A DNA stretch of 38,471 nucleotides, from NCBI GenBank assembly GCA_947176925.1, contig CAMWSN010000003.1, positions 1-38,471 on the forward strand. Reading direction: 5' to 3'. Numbering within the stretch: the stretch's first letter is position 1; each line of letters opens with the position of its first letter. Of this stretch, positions 26,842-35,851 are shown piece by piece. Below the pieces are notes generated by a model. That model did no database searches, was not told the DNA's origin, and saw only the letters and a program-made list of their open reading frames with translations. The translations under genes and the position numbers were made by a program. This DNA is from an uncultured Porphyromonadaceae bacterium. GTDB taxonomy: Bacteria > Bacteroidota > Bacteroidia > Bacteroidales > Muribaculaceae.

Positions 26842-29661
26842 ATGATTAAAGATATAGATAACCACATAAGCATTATCAACGATTCGCTCGAATGGGCTAA
26901 AGAGTATGGCAAAGAATCCTTTCCCGCCGAGCAATTCAAGGAGTATCGCCGCAAGCTCTCCAAAATCCGCAAAGCGCTGACGGGTAATTGTTCTGCCGCT
27001 GCCTATGGTGAAAGTCAGGTGGGTAAATCCTATCTGATGAGCAGCCTGCTGTCGTCGGCCGAACATCCGTTTGTAATCGAGTTTGGCGGACGCGAGTATA
27101 GCTTCATTGATAATATCAATCCCAGCGGAGGTAATAACAAGAAGATTGAATCAACCGGCGTAATCACCCGTTTCACTATCCGCAAGAGCCAATATCCCAT
27201 GAAGGATTGCGTCAAGATTGAGAATCTTTCGGTCATTGACCTTATCTTGCTTTTGGCCGATTCTTACTATAACGATATAAAAGTAGATGTAGAGACCAGC
27301 CTAACTGTTGAAGCGATAAATCGTGAGTTGGACGCTCTTGCTCCTCTGTGGGCTTCAAAGATTCCTCAGCATCAGGTTATTTCTGAGGATGATATCCGCG
27401 ACATCAACGATTACATCAAGGAGGTAATCGGAAATAAGGCTGCGGCTGTCTATCAGTCGAATTTCTGTCGCGTAATTGTTCCGGTCATTCAATATATCGC
27501 TTATGATAAATGGGTTGACGTGTTCAGCTTGCTTTGGAATAAAAACCCTGAAATGAATCGGTTGTTTGCTACCCTTATCAATGCTTACAAGAAACTGAAT
27601 TTCCAGCAGATTGTTTACGTGCCGTTCACGGCTGTTTTGGAATCTAAAGGAACGTTGCTGAAAATCCAGTGGCTCGATACCGTTTGCGGAGCCCAGGTCG
27701 ATACCGGAAACGATGAGATTTATACTGATGTCTATGATGTTAACGGTCAACTCCTTGCATCTAATTTCAATAAGGGGGAACTCTCCGCACTGATTGCCGA
27801 AGTAACCTTCGAGCTGTCTGATTCTCTTGCCCAGGACCGTAAGTTTTTGAAACACATGGACCTCCTGGACTTCCCCGGAGCCCGTTCGCGCGAGGAATAC
27901 AAGGAAAGGGAAGTCGCTACGGTGCTTTCCAAAATCCTGCGCCGAGGAAAGGTAGCATACTTATTCAATAAATATTCCCGTTCGCTCCAGATTAGCAGCG
28001 TACTGTTCTGCCATCATAACGACCAAAAATCCGGTCCGACTGTTGGGGAGACCATCAATAGCTGGATTGAGGAAAATATCGGTAAGAAACCTCTGGAAAG
28101 AGCCCAGATGCTGCGCTTGACCAACGGAGTAGCCCCTCTGTTTTTCGTCGCTACCAAGTTTAATATCGAACTTGAAAAGACTAAGAATGACAGAGTAGGG
28201 GACCGGCAGGCGTTAGACAAACACTGGGACCGATTTGACACTATCTTCCCGGAGATTATCAAGCCAAACACCTGGTTTGAAGAGTGGGCAGCTACGGTCG
28301 GAGGCCAGGTTGAGCCTTTTAAGAATATATATCCGCTGCGCGACTTCTATTGGTCATTTAAGAATCAAATATTTGATGGATATAGTGATGAGGGAGTAAA
28401 ATCGCCCGAATTGTCCGTACATCACCATGCGGATTATCCTGATTTTTTGAGTGAGGTTAGGGAGAGCTTCCTGCGCAATGACTTTGTCCGTCGTCATTTT
28501 GATGATCCCGAACTTGCCTGGGAAGGTTTCGCAACTCTAAATAATGATGGCTCCAAGGCTATTATCCGAGACCTGGACATTATTGCTCCGGTACTGGATA
28601 ACGCCCGTAGGCAGCGCTATCTGACTCAGCTCAAAGAGTTGAAAAATGATGTGGTAAAGGCGCTCCAAGTTTATTACGAGCCGGAGGATACCGAATCGAA
28701 AAACAAGAAAGTCAGACTGATTGCCGGTGATATCCGTCGCTCGCTGATGCAGACCGTAGCCACCAATCCCGCCGTGTTCGGACGTATCCTTGATAGTTTG
28801 ATGGTCAGTTCCGAAGCCCTCAGAAACATTGCCTATGACATTATAGTTTGCCATACGGATACACCTAAAGACTTCACTGCCGCCAATTTTATCCGCGCTA
28901 CGGCCGGAATTGACATTGCCGATTCTCGCGAGGTCAATATTGAAAAGCTGATGTCTTACTATATCTGTGAGACCTTCGATGACTTGAATAACTACCTCAA
29001 GGAGCAAGGTCTGGAACTTGACGACGTCATCTCTCGCGAAACACATACGCTTTCAACCATCGGCGACGTAATTACCAAGCATATCGTCGAACATTGGATT
29101 GAGCATTTGAATGCTACGGCCCAATCTATTGTCAAGATTCTGCCTCACGCTGATGAGGTTGTCTTCATGCTTATCAATCTCTTTAACAAACTCGAAGTCA
29201 AAAAAGAGATTTCGGCCAAAATCACCCGTTATACGGAAGTATTCTCCGAGGCCGAACAACCCAATGCCATAGGCGATTATGCGGCTCTCGTGTTCAATAA
29301 TTTTGTCAGCACCGTGGGTCGTCAATACATGTCGGATAATGATATTGATGGTCTTAGAGTCAAGGCTCAGAATTGTCACCTCCAGGTTGACTTTTCTCCC
29401 GCCGGATGGAATAAAGTGCGTAAACGTCAGCCGCTGATTGACACGCTGAAAGTGCTCGATGAATCGGCCCGAATAATTAATCAGGGACGCATTGATATTA
29501 CGATTCTCCGCCAACTTCCTTTCTGGAACAACTATCAGCGCTGGGAAAACTTTGTCATTATCGGCTTGATTTATTCTTCCGACATCTCTCATTGTGATCC
29601 CGTCTGCAATGGTCGGGTTAAAGATTTGATGGATCGTTCCGAATCCCTTTATACTGCTTAA
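26842..29661 (+). CDS. SrfC-like large P-loop GTPase, dynamin-like layout
   Basis: The frame is open from a TTG at 26788 and an ATG at 26797, both inside the previous gene. The ATG at 26842, four bases after that gene's stop, is the likely start and gives 939 residues. Walker A is YGESQVGKSYLMSSLL (residues 56-63), followed by NINPSGGNNKKIESTGVITRF, a segment typical of SrfC, which contains the switch-I threonine region. G3 is LLDFPGARSREEY (343-349) and a G4-like VATKFNIEL lies at about 437. The large insertion between G1 and G3 and the long helical C-terminal half (about 540-939) recall dynamin-like proteins that act on membranes. No membrane helix is seen. It is partnered with the SrfB-like gene, as srfB and srfC are in enterobacteria. 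Confidence 0.8.
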   Translation: MIKDIDNHISIINDSLEWAKEYGKESFPAEQFKEYRRKLSKIRKALTGNCSAAAYGESQVGKSYLMSSLLSSAEHPFVIEFGGREYSFIDNINPSGGNNKKIESTGVITRFTIRKSQYPMKDCVKIENLSVIDLILLLADSYYNDIKVDVETSLTVEAINRELDALAPLWASKIPQHQVISEDDIRDINDYIKEVIGNKAAAVYQSNFCRVIVPVIQYIAYDKWVDVFSLLWNKNPEMNRLFATLINAYKKLNFQQIVYVPFTAVLESKGTLLKIQWLDTVCGAQVDTGNDEIYTDVYDVNGQLLASNFNKGELSALIAEVTFELSDSLAQDRKFLKHMDLLDFPGARSREEYKEREVATVLSKILRRGKVAYLFNKYSRSLQISSVLFCHHNDQKSGPTVGETINSWIEENIGKKPLERAQMLRLTNGVAPLFFVATKFNIELEKTKNDRVGDRQALDKHWDRFDTIFPEIIKPNTWFEEWAATVGGQVEPFKNIYPLRDFYWSFKNQIFDGYSDEGVKSPELSVHHHADYPDFLSEVRESFLRNDFVRRHFDDPELAWEGFATLNNDGSKAIIRDLDIIAPVLDNARRQRYLTQLKELKNDVVKALQVYYEPEDTESKNKKVRLIAGDIRRSLMQTVATNPAVFGRILDSLMVSSEALRNIAYDIIVCHTDTPKDFTAANFIRATAGIDIADSREVNIEKLMSYYICETFDDLNNYLKEQGLELDDVISRETHTLSTIGDVITKHIVEHWIEHLNATAQSIVKILPHADEVVFMLINLFNKLEVKKEISAKITRYTEVFSEAEQPNAIGDYAALVFNNFVSTVGRQYMSDNDIDGLRVKAQNCHLQVDFSPAGWNKVRKRQPLIDTLKVLDESARIINQGRIDITILRQLPFWNNYQRWENFVIIGLIYSSDISHCDPVCNGRVKDLMDRSESLYTA

Positions 29662-29662
29662 T

Positions 29663-32467
29663 ATGGATAAACATACTTTTATTGGCAAACGCAAAATAGG
29701 CTCCACTGAAATCTGTGATTTCACGGATTACCAGGGTATAGGTCGTGACCCTCTCTATAAGCGTTATGATAGTGTTTACAGCATAGTCAGGAAAGTTATC
29801 TCACCCGAATATACCCATTTCTTTGCTATTCCGGACTATTCAACTCAGGACGATTCCGTCAACTGGTATATTGATGAATGGATCGAAACGCCCGAGGTGT
29901 TGACCGCACTCCCTGAGGAGCAACAGGCCAGATACCGGCAAATCAAGGAGCAGACCGTGGCCCATTATAAGCAGTCCCTCAATGCCCTTTCAGGCGAGGA
30001 ACTGCAGGTGATGGCTTGTGCGCTCCGATATATCGACGATGACTTCATCTTCTGCTGTGACGGAAAGGTCTACGTTGTGGCCTGGGGCATGACTCCTGAT
30101 ACCCGTAAGCATATAAGCAAAGGGGAACTCATTCATGAAGCGCCGACTATCAACAAGTTTAAACTGACTTTTGATTTCGGCGAAAACGGCCGCCCGGCCG
30201 ACAGATGCACCCATCGGATCTCGTTGCCTGAGGGCTCGGTGGTGACTGCCAATGATGTCCCGGTAGTTGAAGCTAACGAAGGCTTCACCTTCAAAGGATG
30301 GAATCCGGATCCCGTTGGCATGAAAGTGACGTCGGACATGACGTTTACGGCCATGTATGATGGCGCTCCCCCGACGGTCCCGCCCGTGGTTCTTGATCCG
30401 CCGGAAATCCCTGAAAATCCTTTGGTGACTTGCCGGTTTGATGCCGGCGAAAACGGTATGCTTCAAGGTCCGGCGGAAGTTACTCTGCCGTCAGGCTCGC
30501 GGTTGATGCCGACGAGTATTCCCCCCGTGACTCCGCGGAAAGGTTTTACCTTCCAGGGATGGAACATCAATCCGCTCCAGACCTTCATTAACGAAGACAT
30601 GACCTTCCATGCCGTATATAAGGAAAACATCCCCTGGTATAAGAAACTTTTCGGCCCTGGTTGCCTGAAGTGGCTCCTGTGGATTCTCTTGGCCTTGCTG
30701 CTGCTTTTCCTGCTCGGATGGCTTTTCAGGGACCGCCTGGGCTGTACTCGGGATGTTGACGAAGAAAATGATGTCGTCCAGATTGACCCGGTTGTCACCG
30801 ATGACGGGGATACGATTTATCCTAACGGACCGATAGAACCAATTGAACTGATTGACGGTGAACTGCCGGAAGATCCCTTCATTACTTCTCCCGTAATTGG
30901 AGAGGGTGGTGAATTACCTCCGATCATTCGTGACCCTTACGTACCGCCGGTAGTTGCCAACCGCTTGATTCTTTTCCTTGAGAATGATAATGGTAACGTT
31001 GACGCGTTGGCTGATGACTTTAAAAAGGCCTATCCCGGCAATCAGTATAGCATTATCGGCTATGACCGTGACGTCAAGTCGCTTACTATCCAAATTCCTG
31101 AAAATGAGCGTGATGAAATCCGTCGCACGATAAACGCCAAGATTCCTAATCATCAGTTCATTGTCTTCGACGAAGAAATCTATGAAATCAACGGCCGTCA
31201 AAGTTCTGATGTAACCGGTCCGGCCGGATGGCACCTGAAGGCCGTAAAAGCTCAGCAGGGCTGGGAAATAACCAAGGGTAGCCCTTCGGTAGTTGTTGCC
31301 GTTGTCGACGATGGTATCGACGCCTCTCACCCCATGTTTAAGGGTCGCATTGTTAGCCCCTATAACGTTTTCACTCAAAACAATAGGTTGAGTCCCGGTG
31401 CCGGACATGGTACCCACACAGCAGGATTGGCTGCCGGCTCCATGGAGTTTGTCAATCAGGGCGCCGCAGGAATCGCCCCGGAGTGTAAGCTGATGCCGAT
31501 TCAGGTATTTGACAATCAACTGTGTCCGCTCTCCGCTCTTGTAAGCGGCGTGATGTATGCCGTCCATAAGGGCGCGGACGTCGTTAACATATCTATCGGC
31601 CCGTCGTTACCCGGACTTAATGCGCTGCCGGTGCCTGTTCAGCAGGAAATTGCCCGTGACCAGTTCAAAAATGTAGAGCGCCTGTGGCTGCGTGTTTGTC
31701 AGATTGCTGCGCGTAAGAATACCATTTTGGTCTTTGCTGCCGGCAATGATGACATTATTTCAAGTATTCCTCCTGAAAACCGCACTAATGTCGCAATTAC
31801 TGTTGGCGCCGTTGACCAAAAACTGTATCCTACGGAATTCACCAACTATGGCCCGTGTACTGACATTTCCGCGCCCGGTAAGGATATTTATTCCTCATTC
31901 CCTGTCAAGGACTTCCAGATGCAGGACGGCACCAGCATGGCCGCGCCCATCGTTTCCGGAGCCATTGCCCTGATGAAGTCACTCAAGAAGGATCTGACCG
32001 TCAAGCAAGCGCGCAATGTCCTTTATCGAACCGGATGTGATGTCTATGGATACATGCCGCCTATGATGCAGATAAATCTTGCCCTGGATGCTGTCAAGCG
32101 CGGTGACTTCAGCGAACCGTCGCCCCGTCAGATGCCCCCGGTCCCGGAGGATGCCATCAGGGACATGGATGGCAAAGCTCCCGTTTCGTGGACTGATGAT
32201 CCGGGTGTTGCCGTGGTTCTTCCCGGCGATAATGGAGTGGTTAATCCCGGAGGCGACGGGGTAGTTCTTCCCGGAGGTAACGGAGGCGTAAATCCCGGTG
32301 GTCCGGTCGGTTCAAATCCCGGAGGACAGGTCGGTACCAATCCCGGTGTTGCTCCGACTCCTCCCCCTGCCGACGAAACCGATTATGAAGCAATTCGCCG
32401 ACTCATCGAGGAATACAAACGGAAAATCAAGGACTTGGAAAGTCAACTTCCTGAAAATAAAAAGTAA
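29663..32467 (+). CDS. Membrane-anchored subtilisin (S8) with two Listeria-Bacteroides repeats
   Basis: The 934-aa protein has six parts. Residues 1-160 are an unrecognised alpha/beta domain without signal peptide. Two Listeria-Bacteroides (Flg_new, InlB B-type) repeats follow at 165-233 and 252-320 (each ending GFTFKGWN/GFTFQGWN ... MTF). A membrane helix lies at 337-354 (LLWILLALLLLFLLGWLF). A prodomain-like segment is at about 433-508. The S8 domain (520-813) has an intact triad: Asp549 (VAVVDDGID), His582 (GHGTHTAG), Ser758 (DGTSMAAP), and oxyanion Asn695 (FAAGND). A glycine/proline-rich tail (853-895) and a short coiled coil (905-930) close it. It starts one base after the SrfC-like gene and overlaps the next gene as TAATG. 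It is probably the effector or processing enzyme of the system. The substrate is unknown. Confidence 0.9.
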   Translation: MDKHTFIGKRKIGSTEICDFTDYQGIGRDPLYKRYDSVYSIVRKVISPEYTHFFAIPDYSTQDDSVNWYIDEWIETPEVLTALPEEQQARYRQIKEQTVAHYKQSLNALSGEELQVMACALRYIDDDFIFCCDGKVYVVAWGMTPDTRKHISKGELIHEAPTINKFKLTFDFGENGRPADRCTHRISLPEGSVVTANDVPVVEANEGFTFKGWNPDPVGMKVTSDMTFTAMYDGAPPTVPPVVLDPPEIPENPLVTCRFDAGENGMLQGPAEVTLPSGSRLMPTSIPPVTPRKGFTFQGWNINPLQTFINEDMTFHAVYKENIPWYKKLFGPGCLKWLLWILLALLLLFLLGWLFRDRLGCTRDVDEENDVVQIDPVVTDDGDTIYPNGPIEPIELIDGELPEDPFITSPVIGEGGELPPIIRDPYVPPVVANRLILFLENDNGNVDALADDFKKAYPGNQYSIIGYDRDVKSLTIQIPENERDEIRRTINAKIPNHQFIVFDEEIYEINGRQSSDVTGPAGWHLKAVKAQQGWEITKGSPSVVVAVVDDGIDASHPMFKGRIVSPYNVFTQNNRLSPGAGHGTHTAGLAAGSMEFVNQGAAGIAPECKLMPIQVFDNQLCPLSALVSGVMYAVHKGADVVNISIGPSLPGLNALPVPVQQEIARDQFKNVERLWLRVCQIAARKNTILVFAAGNDDIISSIPPENRTNVAITVGAVDQKLYPTEFTNYGPCTDISAPGKDIYSSFPVKDFQMQDGTSMAAPIVSGAIALMKSLKKDLTVKQARNVLYRTGCDVYGYMPPMMQINLALDAVKRGDFSEPSPRQMPPVPEDAIRDMDGKAPVSWTDDPGVAVVLPGDNGVVNPGGDGVVLPGGNGGVNPGGPVGSNPGGQVGTNPGVAPTPPPADETDYEAIRRLIEEYKRKIKDLESQLPENKK
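32219..32347 (+). repeat. Degenerate glycine/proline repeat coding for the protease tail
   Basis: Imperfect repeats built on AATCCCGG(A/T)GG and CTTCCCGGAGG encode the string of NPGG and LPGG units at residues 853-895 of the subtilisin. Such a flexible, variable-length spacer separates the protease from its terminal coiled coil and could vary in copy number between strains. Confidence 0.7.
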
Positions 32468-33474
32468 TGAACAAGAAACTTAAATTCTCTTGGGGTCATA
32501 TTATTGCTTTCGTGGCCCTGATTATCGTCAGCTATATTTCTTTCGTAGGATTCACGTATCTTACAAACGGCAACTTCATCCTGGCCCTCATAGGCATGGG
32601 ACTGACCGATATATTTTACATCATATTCTTCATTGGTGCCCAACAGATGAAAGCCACTGATGAAAAGTTTAACAAGAAAATCATTTGGGAGCGAATCCTC
32701 GTGTTCGGTTCTCCTCTGATTTTTGTTGTCGGCATGATTTCAATGTCTCACTTCTGGACGGTGTTCAGCCAGAACGATGAGATTGTCAACTCCTTCCAGA
32801 GTTCCATAAATGGCTCCAAGCAGCTTTTTACAGACTATGAAACCTACGCCAATCAGCGAATTGAAGACTATGACAAGGGCCTTTCGAAGATTATAGAAAA
32901 TCAATCCGTAAATCCCAAAGCCTTGGAGAGCGCCGGATTTGCTGCCGATGTTCCGGCTCATATTCAGAAAGAAAACATGGTTGAAACGCTGCGCCTTCAG
33001 TTGCTCTCCAAAAACTTTGAATCCCTCCAAACCTCGGCAAATGAGTGGATCGACAAAGCCTCGCATGGAGCTCATACGGCCAACGTTTTCCTCTTGGGTA
33101 ACACCCGTGAGATTAAGGAAGCGCTGACCAATTGGGAGAAGCAACTCAAGGGATTCTCTGAAAAGGAAATGTCAAATGAATCTCAGTTTGGCCCCGTGGC
33201 CCATTTTCAAAGTGACGGTGCTCGCAACGCTATCAAGGGTATTGACAGCCTGACTTCCGCCTTTACCACTCAGAAATCTCCCACGCTCTATGCCATAATA
33301 TTCGGCATCGTCATGTATCTTTTCCTCCTGTTCCCCTACATGATTCAAGAGCGTCATACCAAGACCATCCAGCGACTTGTCGGTAAAGAGAAGGAGGTCA
33401 AGACAGTTAAGGCAAACACAATTAATCCCACTTCACCTGTGCCGGCGGAAGATGCCGATTACAGATCATTCTAA
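32467..33474 (+). CDS. Four-helix membrane protein with a large soluble loop
   Basis: The 335-aa protein has predicted membrane helices at about 12-30, 36-57, 77-97 and 273-292. The 175 residues between helices 3 and 4 (98-272) are helical and charged, for example ETYANQRIEDYDKGLSKIIENQ, and lie on one side of the membrane, probably the periplasm, if both ends are cytoplasmic. The C-terminal tail is basic (ERHTKTIQRLVGKEKEVKTVK). I do not recognise a family. The start overlaps the subtilisin stop (TAATG) and the next gene begins five bases after its stop. It may be a membrane scaffold or partner of the tethered protease; that rests on position only. Confidence 0.85.
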   Translation: MNKKLKFSWGHIIAFVALIIVSYISFVGFTYLTNGNFILALIGMGLTDIFYIIFFIGAQQMKATDEKFNKKIIWERILVFGSPLIFVVGMISMSHFWTVFSQNDEIVNSFQSSINGSKQLFTDYETYANQRIEDYDKGLSKIIENQSVNPKALESAGFAADVPAHIQKENMVETLRLQLLSKNFESLQTSANEWIDKASHGAHTANVFLLGNTREIKEALTNWEKQLKGFSEKEMSNESQFGPVAHFQSDGARNAIKGIDSLTSAFTTQKSPTLYAIIFGIVMYLFLLFPYMIQERHTKTIQRLVGKEKEVKTVKANTINPTSPVPAEDADYRSF

Positions 33475-33478
33475 ACCG

Positions 33479-34213
33479 ATGGCAACAAAGAAGCAATTAC
33501 TCGAAAATCTGCGCGAATTCAGCGCCTCTGAGGTCGCCGAGGCCATTCGTGCAGGTGAGGTTACTATGTATGAGCTGAGCAAGAGCGGCCAGCTGACTCC
33601 CCTGATGCGTCGCCGTATTGAAGCCCAATTGAGCGGGCCTTCAGGCGAGGTAGCTCCGGCACAAACCCCTCAGCCTGCTCCCGTCCCAACCCCTCAGCCT
33701 GCTCCCGCGCCGATACCGGTGGCTGATCCACATCCTGCACCGGCACCTCAGCCGGTTCAGCAACCGGTATTTACTCCGGAGCCGACTCCCGCACCGGTGC
33801 AGCAGCCGGTGTTCTTCTCTGACCCGATGCCTCAGCAGCAGTATGGTACCGCACCGATTGCCATGAACCCGGTACCGGTAATGGATAACCGCGGAATGTT
33901 TAAACGCATTTTCTCATTTAAGGGCAGAATCCGAAGATTAGAATATGATCTTTCCTACATTTTCTTTTTGCTTTGGATTTTCCTGATAGTACTCTTGGCC
34001 TTTTTGCCCGATTTAAGTCCCGAGTTGGCTGTCATCATTTATGCTGTCATGATGATTCCGGGATTGTGGTTTATGTATGCCCAGGGTGCCAAGAGATGTC
34101 ATGACCGAGGAAATTCAGGGTGGTTTCAGTTAATCCCGTTCTACATTTTCGTAATGATGTTCGGCGATAGCGACTTCGGCGACAACGAATATGGTAATAA
34201 TCCTAAATCTTAA
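33479..34213 (+). CDS. DUF805 membrane protein with N-terminal helical module and proline-rich linker
   Basis: From the ATG at 33479, five bases after the previous stop, the protein has 244 residues; an open extension to 33377 lies within the preceding gene and is rejected. Residues 1-51 (MATKKQLLENLREFSASEVA and on, with IRAGEVTMYEL) form a helical module that recurs at the start of the GTPase gene downstream. Residues 58-118 are a proline/glutamine/alanine linker. Residues 142-244 are a DUF805 domain: FSFKGRIRRLEYDLSY, two or three membrane helices, RCHDRGNSGWFQL, and the ending FGDNEYGNNPKS. DUF805 function is not known. Here it probably anchors the shared module at the inner membrane. Confidence 0.88.
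   Translation: MATKKQLLENLREFSASEVAEAIRAGEVTMYELSKSGQLTPLMRRRIEAQLSGPSGEVAPAQTPQPAPVPTPQPAPAPIPVADPHPAPAPQPVQQPVFTPEPTPAPVQQPVFFSDPMPQQQYGTAPIAMNPVPVMDNRGMFKRIFSFKGRIRRLEYDLSYIFFLLWIFLIVLLAFLPDLSPELAVIIYAVMMIPGLWFMYAQGAKRCHDRGNSGWFQLIPFYIFVMMFGDSDFGDNEYGNNPKS
33650..33832 (+). repeat. Proline-rich linker repeats in the DUF805 gene, including a 24-base tandem unit
   Basis: The 20-base word starting AACCCCTCAGCC occurs at 33664-33683 and 33688-33707 (period 24), followed by looser CAGCAACCGGTATT / CAGCAGCCGGTGTT copies. The stretch encodes TPQPAPVP-type and VQQPVF-type units, a flexible spacer that is prone to length change. Confidence 0.65.
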
Positions 34214-34231
34214 TAAATCAATCATATAAAA

Positions 34232-35851
34232 ATGCCAAGTAAAGAAGCAATTATTGACAATATCGAGCAATATACTGCCCAAGAACTGATAAAATATATC
34301 AGGGACGGCATTGTAACTCTTCCGGAATTGATTTCTGAAACAGAGGGATACTTTCCCGCTCATGTCCGGAGAGAAGTTGAACAAATGCTAAAAGGTTCGG
34401 AAAGCGACGATTGGAAAAAGGCTCAGGAAACCAATACGGAGGAATCCTATCTGAATTTTATACAAACTTATCCTGAAAGCGTCCATGCCTCCGAGGCCCG
34501 TAATGCCATCTTCGCCCTGAAAGCAGCTGCCGAACAGAGCGTTAAGGATGGATTGTGGAACTCTGTTGACAAGAACGATATCCAGTCACTGCGCGAATTT
34601 ATCAAGAGCAACCCTTCGGATCCTCATGTTACCGAGGCGCGCCGAATGATCAACACTCTTCAGGAGGAAGAAATTTTCGGATTCGATATTGACGCCTTGA
34701 TTAACAAGATTAAAGCGATTCAAACCGATAAAACCGTACTTGATCCTGATGCGCTTATCTTCCGGGAAATAGTCAATTGTATCGACCGGCAGAAGATAAC
34801 CCATGAAGATCTCCTTAGCGTCATCAGGCGTGACAATAACCTGCTGCGTGCCTCAGTGGTGAAAAAACTTATTGAGGAAGGCTATCTTGAATATATGGAG
34901 CTGATTCAACCGGAAGTTGGTATCGACCGACGATTTGTTCAGCACTTAGCCAAAGGGGCTCCCACTCAGCAGTTTACCAAGCCCGCAAAATTAGAAAAAA
35001 TCAATAAGCAGTCAACCGAGGTCTACTTCTGGGGCATACCGTCGTCGGGCAAGAGCTGTGCGTTAGGCGCGATTTTAAGTGTCGCCAATAATGGTTCTAT
35101 AGCCCGCAGTATGGCCAAGGATGCTAATTGTCAGGGTTACGGCTATATGACCCGCTTGGCTCAGCTGTTTAAGGCCGATGGGAAAGTCGGAACTCTCCCT
35201 CCAGGCACTCCGACCACCTCTACCTTCGAAATGGCTTTTGACCTGGAAGATGAAAAAGGTGTAATTCATCCGATTACGTGTATTGACCTCGCCGGCGAGC
35301 TTGTCCGCTGTATGTATAAGTATGACGCCAATGAGATAATGACCGAGGAAGAAATGGAGGCCCTGGACACCCTGACAAATGTCCTAATTGATAACCGTAC
35401 GGTCAACCGCAAAATGCACTTCTTTGTCCTTGAATATGGCGGCGAAGACCGCACTTATGAGGGACTGAGCCAGACAGAGTATCTTGACGCCGCTCTACGT
35501 TACATTGAACGCACCAAAATCTTTGAAAAAGAAACCGATGCCATTTATCTGATGTTGACTAAGGTTGATAAAACCGGGGTAGTCGGCGAGGAGCTGGTCA
35601 AGGTTCTAACGGAATATATTGAGAAAAACTACCTTGGATTCTTTAACGGTCTGGAGCAGATTTGCCGAAAATGTGAAATTAATGGCGGTAAGGTAGAGCG
35701 TATTCCCTTCTCGTTGGGCCGGGTATGTTTCCAGGACTATTGCCTCTTTACCGAGGCTCCTGCCGCAAATGTAGTAAGAAAAATTTTAACCAGATCTTGG
35801 GGTTACAAAAACGGTAAACTTCAAAAAGGTCTTAATTTCTTTAAAGGATGA
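34232..35851 (+). CDS. P-loop GTPase with N-terminal module shared with the DUF805 protein
   Basis: The 539-aa protein begins with the 53-residue module also found in the DUF805 protein (here MPSKEAIIDNIEQYTAQELI and on). Two helical-hairpin repeats follow (62-99 and 109-145; pattern W...a......L..FI...P...h..EAR..I..L), then a helical linker. The GTPase domain runs from about 260: Walker A FWGIPSSGKSCAL (268-275), G3-type CIDLAGELVR (352-356) and G4 LMLTKVDKTG (443-446), so TKxD indicates guanine specificity. This resembles TRAFAC-type GTPases of NTP-dependent bacterial conflict systems, though I cannot confirm the subgroup. No membrane helix is seen. Its stop overlaps the next start (ATGA). 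It starts 18 bases after the DUF805 gene. Confidence 0.85.
   Translation: MPSKEAIIDNIEQYTAQELIKYIRDGIVTLPELISETEGYFPAHVRREVEQMLKGSESDDWKKAQETNTEESYLNFIQTYPESVHASEARNAIFALKAAAEQSVKDGLWNSVDKNDIQSLREFIKSNPSDPHVTEARRMINTLQEEEIFGFDIDALINKIKAIQTDKTVLDPDALIFREIVNCIDRQKITHEDLLSVIRRDNNLLRASVVKKLIEEGYLEYMELIQPEVGIDRRFVQHLAKGAPTQQFTKPAKLEKINKQSTEVYFWGIPSSGKSCALGAILSVANNGSIARSMAKDANCQGYGYMTRLAQLFKADGKVGTLPPGTPTTSTFEMAFDLEDEKGVIHPITCIDLAGELVRCMYKYDANEIMTEEEMEALDTLTNVLIDNRTVNRKMHFFVLEYGGEDRTYEGLSQTEYLDAALRYIERTKIFEKETDAIYLMLTKVDKTGVVGEELVKVLTEYIEKNYLGFFNGLEQICRKCEINGGKVERIPFSLGRVCFQDYCLFTEAPAANVVRKILTRSWGYKNGKLQKGLNFFKG

Noticed and set aside
33377..33478. 34-residue extension of the DUF805 protein
   Set aside because: It is arginine-rich, lies within the previous gene, and would bury the conserved N-terminal module that starts at the ATG at 33479.
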